The notes beneath the pieces are model-generated. The model did no database searches. It saw only the letters and a list, made by a program, of their open reading frames with translations, and was not told the origin of the DNA. A stretch of 64,000 bases of DNA from Streptomyces sp. ICC1 (GTDB taxonomy: Bacteria; Actinomycetota; Actinomycetes; Streptomycetales; Streptomycetaceae), in the NCBI RefSeq assembly GCF_003287935.1, contig NZ_CP030287.1, positions 8,470,240 to 8,534,239 on the forward strand. The letters run 5' to 3'. Within the stretch, counting starts at the first letter, position 1. Each line of letters opens with the position of its first letter. A program made the position numbers and the translations under genes. Below, in pieces: positions 1 through 6,869 of the stretch.

Positions 1-2
1 GA

Positions 3-668
3 ACCCGCTCGATCGTCCTCGCCCACGCCTTCGTGACCGGCGGGCAGGCCAGCGACAGCGAGCGCGACATCGCCGTCGGCGGGGTCGAGGCCGTGCCGGC
101 CTCCGTCTTCGACGGGGTCGACTACGCCGCCCTCGGCCACCTCCACGGCTGCCAGACGATCAACGAACGGGTCCGCTACTCCGGTTCCCCGCTCGCCTAC
201 TCCTTCTCCGAGACCGACCACCGCAAGACCATGTGGCTCGTAGAACTGGGACCGGAAGGGGAGATCGCCGGCGCCGAACGCGTCGACACCCCCGTGCCCC
301 GCGGCCTCGCCCGGGTCCGGGGGCCGCTGGAGGAGCTGCTCTCCGAGAGCGCGTACGCCCGGTACGAGGACTGCTGGCTGGAGGCCACCCTCACCGACCC
401 CGTCCGGCCCGAGGACCCCATGGCCCGGCTCGCCGCCCGCTTCCCGCACACCCTCAGCCTCGCCTTCGACCCCGAGGGCCGCGCGCAGGACGGGGCGGGC
501 AGCTACGCGCAGCGCCTCAAGGGCCGCAGCGACCAGGAGATCGCGGAGGACTTCGTCACCCACGTGCGCGGCGGCGGCGGTTTCGCGGACGAAGCCGAAC
601 GGGCCGTGCTCCAGGGCGCCTTCGAGGACGTCCGGGTGGACGACGGCCGGCAGGAGACCCACCGATGA
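3..668 (+). CDS. sbcD: Exonuclease SbcD, C-terminal part (cut by window edge)
   Basis: About 220 residues of the nuclease subunit of the SbcCD (Mre11-Rad50 type) complex, which opens hairpins and trims DNA ends. The frame is open to the left edge, so the N-terminal phosphodiesterase motifs lie outside the window. Visible are the late metallophosphatase segment (YAALGHLHG, with the GHLH metal-ligand motif near position 130) and the YSGSPLAYSF strand typical of SbcD, followed by the capping domain. The stop overlaps the next start as ATGA, the usual translational coupling of sbcD to sbcC. Identification rests on these motifs and on the coupled partner. Confidence 0.93.
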   Translation, partial: TRSIVLAHAFVTGGQASDSERDIAVGGVEAVPASVFDGVDYAALGHLHGCQTINERVRYSGSPLAYSFSETDHRKTMWLVELGPEGEIAGAERVDTPVPRGLARVRGPLEELLSESAYARYEDCWLEATLTDPVRPEDPMARLAARFPHTLSLAFDPEGRAQDGAGSYAQRLKGRSDQEIAEDFVTHVRGGGGFADEAERAVLQGAFEDVRVDDGRQETHR

Positions 669-3600
669 GGCTGCACCGGCTGCGGATCACCGCCTTCGGC
701 CCCTTCGCCGAACCGCAGGAGATCGACTTCGACGGCCTCTCCGGCGCCGGGATCTTCCTGCTGCACGGCCCCACCGGCGCGGGCAAGACCTCCGTCCTGG
801 ACGCCGTCTGCTACGCCCTCTACGGCTCGGTCCCCGGCTCCCGCCAGGCCCCCGGCACCAGCCTGCGCAGCGACCACGCGGCCGCTGACACCCCGACCGA
901 GGTCACCCTCGAACTCACCGCGGGCGGGCGGCGCCTGGAGATCACCCGGCGCCCCGAGCAGGACCGGCCCAAGAAGCGCGGCGCCGGCACCACGAAGGAC
1001 AAGGCGCAGAGCTGGCTGCGCGAGTACGACGGGGAACACTGGCGCGCGCTGAGCCGTTCCCACCAGGAGATCGCCGAGGAGATCGAGCAGCTGCTCGGCA
1101 TGAGCCGCGAGCAGTTCTGCCAGGTCGTGCTGTTGCCCCAGGGGGAGTTCGCGCGCTTCCTGCGGGCCGACGAGGTGGCGCGGGGCCGGCTGCTGGGCCG
1201 GCTCTTCGACACCCGCCGCTTCGCCGCCGTCGAGACCCTGCTCGGCGACCGGCGCCGCAGCGCCGAGGCCAAGGTCCGCGCCGGTGACGAGCGGGTGCTG
1301 CACACCGCCCAGCGCCTCGCGCAGGCCGCCGGGACCGCGGCCGACCTGCGGGCCTGGCCGCTGCCCCGGCACCAGCCGGGCGACCCCGGGCTCGCCGGTG
1401 CGATCCGCGCCTGGGCCGCCGTCGCGCGCTGCTCCGCCCGGGAGCGGCTCACCGTCGCCGAGTACGCCCTCGCCGCCGTCGAGGGGCGGTACGCCGCGGC
1501 CCGGCGGGCCGCCGAGGACGCGCGGGAGCTCGACCGGCTGCAGCGCCGGCACGCCGAGACCGCCCGCCGCTCGGCCCTGCTCGCCGAGGCCGCCCCGGAG
1601 CGCGAGCGGGTGCGCGCCCTGCTCGACCGGGCCCGGCGCGGAGCCCTCGTCGCCCCCGCCCTGGAACTGCGCGGAGCCGCGGCCGGCGCCCACATGGCCG
1701 CCGCGCATGCCGAGTCCGTGGCCCGCGCGGAGCTGCCGCCGCAGCTCGCCGAGGCCGGCGCCGAGCAGCTGGCCGCCGTCGAGCAGCGGCTGCGCGAAGA
1801 CCTCGGAGCCCTCGGGGCCGCCCGCCGCGCCGAGCAGCGCAGCGCCGAGATCGGCCGCGAACGGGCCGACCTGGAAAGGGAGTCGCGGGCCGCCGAGGAG
1901 CAGCAGCAGGAGACCGCCGAGTGGCTCGGCCGCTGGGAGGCCACCCGGGCCGCGCTGGCCGGGCGCGCGGACGCCGCCCAGCAGGCCGCGACGCTGGCCG
2001 AGCAGCTCGCCGGCAAGCTCGAACCCGCCCGGATGCACCTGAACGCCGCCCGGCGGCGCGACGCCCTGGACGCCGACGCCGAGCGGGCCTCGGGCGAACT
2101 GCTCACCGCCCGCGAGGAGTCGACCTCGGCCCGGGAGCGCTGGCTGGAGCTCAAGGAGACCCGGCTGCGCGGGATCGCCGCCGAGCTGGCCGCGGCCCTG
2201 GTCGAGGGCGAGCCGTGCACGGTGTGCGGGGCCGCGGGGGGCGGCGTAGCGGCCGGACCGCAGACCTCGGCACCGCAGACCTCGGTCCCGCAGACGTCGG
2301 CGCCGCAGACCTCGGTCCCGCAGACGTCGGCGCCGCAGACCTCGGTCCCGCAGACGTCGGCGCCGCAGACCTCGGTCCCGCAGACGTCGGCGCCGCAGGC
2401 CCAGGTGCCGCAGACCTCGGCGCCGCAGGTCCCCGCCCAGTCGGCTCCCGGCGGGCCGGCCCCGGTGCCGCCCGGGTGGGACCCCCGGGCGTGGCAGACC
2501 CATCAGCTGCGCAAGCAGCGAACTGCCTCGGGCGCCTGGTCGCTGGCCCCGCTCGCCTGGGCCGAAGCCGCCCGGCCCGCCGTCGCGGAGCCGATCCCGG
2601 CCGCCGTGCTCGGCGCGGCCGTCGCCTCCGGCGTCGCCGTGGCCCTGCTGCTCGGCGACGGGCTGGGCCCCGGTCTGCTCCTCGCCGTCGTGCCGGCCCT
2701 CTTCGGCGCGTACCTCGCCGCCCGCAGGGCCGGACGCACCGCCCGCCCGTGGACCGCGGTCTGGGCGCTCGGCTGTCTCGGGCTGCTCGCCGTCCCGGCG
2801 CTGCGGGACTCCGCCTGGCCCTCCACGCTGGCCCTGTTCGCCGCCGTCCTGACCGGCGCGCTGGCTCTGCACGGCAGCCGCAGCTGGCCTGGCATCCTGC
2901 TCAGCCCCGTCGGCTTCGTCGACTCCGCGGTCCTCGGCGTGCGCTGGCTGTGGACCGGGGTGCGCTCGCGGGGCAGCGGGAACCGGGACCGCTGGCTGCC
3001 CGTCGTGAAGGCCGCCCTGGTGGCGGTGGCCCTGCTGGTGCTCTTCGGCGCGCTGTTCGCCTCCGCCGACGCCGCCTTCGCGGACGTGCTCAGCGGACTG
3101 ACCCCCGACGTCAGCGGAGTGGACGGGCCCGTCCGCTTCCTGCTCTTCCTGCTGGGCACCGTCCTCGCGCTCGCCGTCGCCCGCACCGCCGCCGGGCCGT
3201 CCCGCTGGGACCGCATCGAGGTGGCGCCGGGCAAGGCGCGCTCCCGAGTGGAGTGGGCGCTCCCGCTCGTCGTGCTGAACCTGCTCTTCGCGGGGTTCAA
3301 CGCCGTCCAGCTCACCGTGCTGTTCGGCGGCTACCGCGAGGTCCTCGCGGCCACCGGCCTCTCCTACTCCGAGTACGCCCGCCAGGGCTTCTGGCAGCTG
3401 CTCTGGGCCACCCTGCTCACCCTCGCCGTGATCGCGCTCGCCCTGCGCTGGGCCCCGCGCGGCGGAGCCGGCGACCGCCGGCTGGTGCGTGCCGTGCTCG
3501 GCACGCTGTGCGCGCTGACCCTCGTCGTGGTCGCCTCGGCGCTGCACCGCATGGACCTGTACGTGGACGCGTACGGGCTGACCCGGCTGCGCGTTTCGGT

Positions 3601-4036
3601 CGCGGGGATGGAGCTGTGGCTCGGCCTGGTCATCGTCCTGATCATGGCCGCCGGGGTGTTCGGCGCCCGCTGGCTGCCGCGTGCGGTCGCCGGGAGCGCG
3701 GTGGCCGCCGTACTGGCCTTCGGTCTGCTGTCCCCTGACGGGATGATCGCGGAGGGCAACGTCGCGCGGTTCGAACGGGCCGGCAAGATCGACCTGGCCT
3801 ACTTCCAGTCCTTGTCGGCCGACGCGGTCCCGGGTCTGGACCGGCTGCCCGAGCCGCAGCGGTCCTGCGCCCTGCGCGCGATCAACGACGATCTGGCGGA
3901 CGCGGGCGAAGTCCCCTGGTACGCCATGAGCCTGGCGGAGCGCCGCGCCCGGCAGATCCTGCGCGAGCGGCCGGTGAAGGCCTCGTACGAGGAGTGCAAG
4001 CGGCTGGGCACCTTCAGCACCCGGATCGAGTACTGA
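665..4036 (+). CDS. Chimeric ORF: SbcC N-terminal half fused to DUF4153/4173-like membrane protein
   Basis: A single open frame of 1123 residues. Residues 1-522 are the front half of SbcC, the ATPase of SbcCD: ABC N-terminus with Walker A (HGPTGAGKTS, near 37-46), the Q-loop region (VVLLPQGEFARFLRA) and the first coiled coil, ending at the zinc hook (EPCTVCGA, 516-523). The expected second coiled coil, signature motif and Walker B are missing; SbcC is normally about 1000 residues. A Q-T-S-A/V-P repeat tract follows (about 532-590), then about 500 residues with some ten membrane helices and a YARQGFWQLL motif seen in DUF4153/DUF4173 proteins. The SbcC part cannot work alone. This is either a real deletion fusion or an assembly join inside a GC-rich repeat; the second is likelier given other artefacts in the window. 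Confidence 0.85.
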   Translation: MRLHRLRITAFGPFAEPQEIDFDGLSGAGIFLLHGPTGAGKTSVLDAVCYALYGSVPGSRQAPGTSLRSDHAAADTPTEVTLELTAGGRRLEITRRPEQDRPKKRGAGTTKDKAQSWLREYDGEHWRALSRSHQEIAEEIEQLLGMSREQFCQVVLLPQGEFARFLRADEVARGRLLGRLFDTRRFAAVETLLGDRRRSAEAKVRAGDERVLHTAQRLAQAAGTAADLRAWPLPRHQPGDPGLAGAIRAWAAVARCSARERLTVAEYALAAVEGRYAAARRAAEDARELDRLQRRHAETARRSALLAEAAPERERVRALLDRARRGALVAPALELRGAAAGAHMAAAHAESVARAELPPQLAEAGAEQLAAVEQRLREDLGALGAARRAEQRSAEIGRERADLERESRAAEEQQQETAEWLGRWEATRAALAGRADAAQQAATLAEQLAGKLEPARMHLNAARRRDALDADAERASGELLTAREESTSARERWLELKETRLRGIAAELAAALVEGEPCTVCGAAGGGVAAGPQTSAPQTSVPQTSAPQTSVPQTSAPQTSVPQTSAPQTSVPQTSAPQAQVPQTSAPQVPAQSAPGGPAPVPPGWDPRAWQTHQLRKQRTASGAWSLAPLAWAEAARPAVAEPIPAAVLGAAVASGVAVALLLGDGLGPGLLLAVVPALFGAYLAARRAGRTARPWTAVWALGCLGLLAVPALRDSAWPSTLALFAAVLTGALALHGSRSWPGILLSPVGFVDSAVLGVRWLWTGVRSRGSGNRDRWLPVVKAALVAVALLVLFGALFASADAAFADVLSGLTPDVSGVDGPVRFLLFLLGTVLALAVARTAAGPSRWDRIEVAPGKARSRVEWALPLVVLNLLFAGFNAVQLTVLFGGYREVLAATGLSYSEYARQGFWQLLWATLLTLAVIALALRWAPRGGAGDRRLVRAVLGTLCALTLVVVASALHRMDLYVDAYGLTRLRVSVAGMELWLGLVIVLIMAAGVFGARWLPRAVAGSAVAAVLAFGLLSPDGMIAEGNVARFERAGKIDLAYFQSLSADAVPGLDRLPEPQRSCALRAINDDLADAGEVPWYAMSLAERRARQILRERPVKASYEECKRLGTFSTRIEY
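2258..2430 (+). repeat. In-frame 30-bp tandem repeat (QTSAP/QTSVP)
   Basis: About four near-identical 30-bp units alternate CAGACCTCGG and CAGACGTCGG halves, coding P-Q-T-S-A-P-Q-T-S-V. Degenerate half units lie on both sides. It is the linker between the SbcC part and the membrane part of the chimeric frame, and it probably belongs to the cytoplasmic N-terminus of the membrane protein. Such a tract is a likely site for short-read collapse or for slippage. Confidence 0.9.
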
Positions 4037-4063
4037 TCCCGCGTACGGGATCACGTGGCAGGA

Positions 4064-4111
4064 GTACGAGGGCCCCGGCGCGGGATCTTCCCCGCGCCGG
4101 GGCCCTCGTAC
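4064..4111. terminator. Bidirectional hairpin terminator
   Basis: A perfect 21-bp inverted repeat (GTACGAGGGCCCCGGCGCGG... and its complement) with a short loop lies between two convergent genes, the DUF4153/4173 protein and the MFS pump. A smaller palindrome (TGATCCCG-cgta-CGGGATCA, 4034-4053) precedes it. No U-run is needed for many streptomycete terminators. Confidence 0.85.
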
Positions 4112-4123
4112 GGAACCTGCTGT

Positions 4124-5677
4124 TCAGGCCGCCGGACCGGCTTCGGCGGCGACCCCGTTGAGGGCCTCCAGGTCGCTCCTGCGCACCCGGATCACCAGCA
4201 GCGCGGTGACGAGCGCGACGCCGGCCATGGCCACGGCGGCGATGAAGGCGGTCGCGATCCCCCGGGTCAGGACGACGTCCCCCCAGGGGTCGGGCAGCCG
4301 CCCGGTCTGCCGGAAGAGCGCCGCCTGGGCCTGGTCGGCGTGCGCCATGAAGTCCGGGACCTGCTTCTCGGCCTCGTTCAGGCCGGCCGTGCCGAAGACG
4401 GTGACCAGGATGGACAGCCCCAGGGAGCCGCCGACCTGCTGGCTGGCGTTGAGCAGCCCGGAGGCCGCGCCGGCCTCCCGCGGCGCCACCCCGGAGACCG
4501 CTGTGAGGGTGAGGGTGACGAAGTTGAGGCCCATGCCGAAGCCGAACAGCAGCATCGGGCCCAGCACGCCGGAGAGGTACGAGCTGTCGGGTTCGATGAA
4601 CGTCAGCCAGGCCAGCCCGATGCCGGTGAGCGCGGATCCGGCGACCATGAACGGCTTGGGGCCGAAGCGGGGCAGCAGGCGCTGCGAGAGCCCGGCGGCG
4701 GTGATGATGGCGACCGTGACGGGCAGGAAGCCGAGGCCCGACTGGATCGGGGAGAAGCCCAGTACGTTCTGCACGAACTGGACGATGAAGAAGAACATGC
4801 CGAACATCGCGGCGGCGAGGCTGAGCATGACCACGTACGTACCGGTGCGGTTGCGGTCGGCGAACATGCGCAGCGGGATGATCGGATCGGGGGCCCGGGA
4901 CTCGATCAGCACGAAGGCGGCGAGCAGCAGCACGGCCACGGCGAACGAGCCGATGGTCAGGGCGTCGCGCCAGCCGTCCTGGGAGGCGCGGATGAACCCG
5001 TAGACGAGCGCGGCCATGCCGCCGGTGGAGGTGAGCGCGCCGGCGATGTCGAAGCGGCCGGGATGGCGCTCGGACTCGTTGATGTAGAGCGGGGTCAGGA
5101 AGGCGATCAGCAGGCCGATCGGCACGTTGACGAAGAGGACCCAGCGCCAGTCCAGCCACTCGGTGAGCATGCCGCCGGCGAGCAGTCCGATGGCGCCGCC
5201 GCCCGCGGAAACGGCGGCGAACACGCCGAAGGCGCGGTTGCGCTCGGGGCCCTCGGCGAACGTCGTGGTGATCAGGGCGAGCGAGGTCGGCGAGGCGATG
5301 GCGCCGCCGACGCCCTGCAGGGCGCGCGCGATGAGGAGTTGCCAGGGCTCCTGGGCGAAACCGCCGAGCAGGGAGGCCAGGGTGAAGATCAGGATGCCGG
5401 TCAGGAAGACGCGCCGGCGGCCGAGGATGTCGCCGGCGCGGCCGCCGAGCAGGAGCAGACCGCCGAAGGCGAGCGTGTAGGCGCTGATCACCCAGGACAG
5501 GTCCGTGGTGGTCATCTCCAGGTCGGTCTGCATGTGCGGGAGCGCGATGTTCACGATCGTCGCGTCGAGGACGACCATGAGCTGACAGGCGGCGATGACG
5601 GTGAGCGCCACTCCAGGACGCCCCTCGCGGCGGGCCGCGCCCGGTATTCGGGGTGTGGAGAGCTGAGGAGTCGTCAC
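4124..5677 (-). CDS. MFS drug efflux pump, DHA2 (14-helix) family
   Basis: A 517-residue inner-membrane antiporter of the EmrB/QacA type, expected to export drugs or other hydrophobic cations using the proton gradient. Motif A between helices 2 and 3 is clear (GGRAGDILGRRRVF), helix 1 carries the VVLDATIVNIALP signature of DHA2 pumps, and motif C (ALQGVGGAIASPTSLA) follows. The GTG at 5677 is preferred because GGGGGG stands seven bases upstream; an ATG at 5719 would start inside the operator. It is divergent from a TetR-family gene, with palindromes at both promoters, so drug-responsive repression is the obvious model. A 517-residue paralogue lies at 53644-55197. Confidence 0.93.
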   Translation of the reverse strand: MTTPQLSTPRIPGAARREGRPGVALTVIAACQLMVVLDATIVNIALPHMQTDLEMTTTDLSWVISAYTLAFGGLLLLGGRAGDILGRRRVFLTGILIFTLASLLGGFAQEPWQLLIARALQGVGGAIASPTSLALITTTFAEGPERNRAFGVFAAVSAGGGAIGLLAGGMLTEWLDWRWVLFVNVPIGLLIAFLTPLYINESERHPGRFDIAGALTSTGGMAALVYGFIRASQDGWRDALTIGSFAVAVLLLAAFVLIESRAPDPIIPLRMFADRNRTGTYVVMLSLAAAMFGMFFFIVQFVQNVLGFSPIQSGLGFLPVTVAIITAAGLSQRLLPRFGPKPFMVAGSALTGIGLAWLTFIEPDSSYLSGVLGPMLLFGFGMGLNFVTLTLTAVSGVAPREAGAASGLLNASQQVGGSLGLSILVTVFGTAGLNEAEKQVPDFMAHADQAQAALFRQTGRLPDPWGDVVLTRGIATAFIAAVAMAGVALVTALLVIRVRRSDLEALNGVAAEAGPAA

Positions 5678-5701
5678 TGTGGATCCCCCCAAAGTGAAAT
5701 A

Positions 5702-5765
5702 GTGAACTCGTGCGTTCACATCGAGCCACGGTAGGGAGCGGCCTTAGGGAACGCAAGCGTTCACT
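5702..5765. promoter_or_regulatory. Divergent promoter region with two TetR-type operators
   Basis: Two related palindromes sit between the pump and the regulator: GTGAACTCGTGCGTTCAC (5702-5719), next to the pump start, and GGGAACGCAAGCGTTCAC (5747-5764), next to the regulator. Both share outer GTGAAC/GTTCAC-like half-sites. The pairing of a pump gene, a TetR gene and repeated palindromes implies autoregulated repression of both genes; binding is inferred. Confidence 0.75.
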
Positions 5766-5818
5766 AAGGCTGTAAATACGTGCGAGGGACGCGCGGGCCG
5801 GGCGGAGGTACGGGAGCG

Positions 5819-6418
5819 ATGGGTTCGCGCTGGTCGCAGGCGCCCGGGGTGCGCAGGCGCGGGCCCGAGCTCGAACGGGCGATTCTCGACGCCGCGTTGG
5901 AACAACTGGGCACGGTGGGCTGGAACGCGCTCACGATGGAGGGCGTGGCCTCCGGTGCGCGCACCGGAAAGGCGGCGCTGTACCGGCGCTGGCCCTCGAA
6001 GACGGACCTGGTGGCCGACGCGCTGCGGACGCGGCTGCCGCCGCTCGACCAGATCCCGGACCTGGGATCGGTGCGCGAGGACCTCTTCGCGCTGTGCGTG
6101 CGGATGCGGGACGTCATGCGCTCGCGCGCCGGGCAGGCGCTGCAGGCGGTGCTTCACGAGTGCGACCACGCTCATGCGCGCCGGTTCCACGGCCTGATCT
6201 GGTCCGGCCTGCACGAACCGGCACACCGGTTGATCGGTGAGCTGGTGAGGCGCGGAATCGACCGTGGTGACGTGCGGCCGGACGCCACTGGCCCGATCCT
6301 GGTCGAGGTCATTCCGGCGGTGATGATGTACCGCGCGAAGGTGTGCGGAAGTGAATGGCAGGACGCGGACATCGCGGAAATGGTCGACGAGGTCATGGTG
6401 CCGCTGCTCAGGGTGTGA
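5819..6418 (+). CDS. TetR-family transcriptional regulator
   Basis: 199 residues. The N-terminus holds a TetR DNA-binding domain: LERAILDAALEQLG, then the helix-turn-helix TMEGVASGARTGKAALYRRW and the following PSKTDLVADAL helix (residues about 20-65). The rest is a divergent ligand-binding domain with no recognisable subfamily. The ATG at 5819 has GGGAG just upstream; an in-frame GTG at 5780 would add 13 residues overlapping the operator region. It most likely represses the divergent MFS pump and itself through the GTGAAC/GTTCAC palindromes. The inducer cannot be told from the sequence. Confidence 0.92.
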   Translation: MGSRWSQAPGVRRRGPELERAILDAALEQLGTVGWNALTMEGVASGARTGKAALYRRWPSKTDLVADALRTRLPPLDQIPDLGSVREDLFALCVRMRDVMRSRAGQALQAVLHECDHAHARRFHGLIWSGLHEPAHRLIGELVRRGIDRGDVRPDATGPILVEVIPAVMMYRAKVCGSEWQDADIAEMVDEVMVPLLRV

Positions 6419-6529
6419 GACGGGGAGGGGCGCGCGGACGGGGTGGGTAGGCATCGGCAGGGGCTGGCCGGGCGGGCGGGTGGGCTGGTCGTGCGGCTTC
6501 CCGGGCCGGCGCGCGGCCGCTGGGGGGAG

Positions 6530-6748
6530 GGAGGAGCCGAGGTCGCGGAAGGCGGCGGCGGGCGGGGGACCGATGACGAGGTCGCGGGACGGGCCGCCGC
6601 CGAGGGCCGTGGCGAGCGCGAGGACGACGAGGCCGAAGACGTCGAAGTTCTTGCGTACGGCGAGCAGGGCGCCGGCCGTGGCGAAGACGAAGAGGCCCGC
6701 GAGGTCCAGGCCGTGCTGGATTCCGGGCGGGAAGAGATCGTGGAGCAC
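6530..6748 (-). pseudogene. TRIC/UPF0126-type channel protein, N-terminal fragment
   Basis: From a GTG at 6748 about 70 residues match the start of the trimeric intracellular cation channel family (YadS/UPF0126): DLFPPGIQHGLDLAGLFVF, ATAGALLAVRKNFDVFG and ALGGGPSRDLVIG, where the family has GGG-x-x-RD. Homology then fades near 6530, where a third transmembrane helix should begin, and the frame becomes Pro/Arg-rich with no helices. Family members have about 200 residues and seven helices, so two thirds are missing. It converges on the TetR gene, whose end lies about 110 bp away. Decay or a misjoin are both possible. Confidence 0.7.
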
Positions 6749-6869
6749 GGGCCCATTGTGCCGGTCGCCTGGCGGCGTGCCCAAACGGTGGGTCCCGGGC
6801 CGCGGGCGGCCTGGGCCCGGAGAGGAGAAAAAGAGACAGAACCCCAGCAACGCCCCCGGGGCCGACTCC

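Noticed and set aside
503..4054. 1183-codon minus-strand frame opposite sbcD/sbcC
   Set aside because: No known domain, extreme Gly/Arg bias; a typical GC-skew shadow of the plus-strand genes.
4055..5734. Long plus-strand frame opposite the first MFS pump
   Set aside because: It is the complement of a clear 14-helix transporter and shows only low-complexity Gly/Asp/Gln-rich peptide with no domain.
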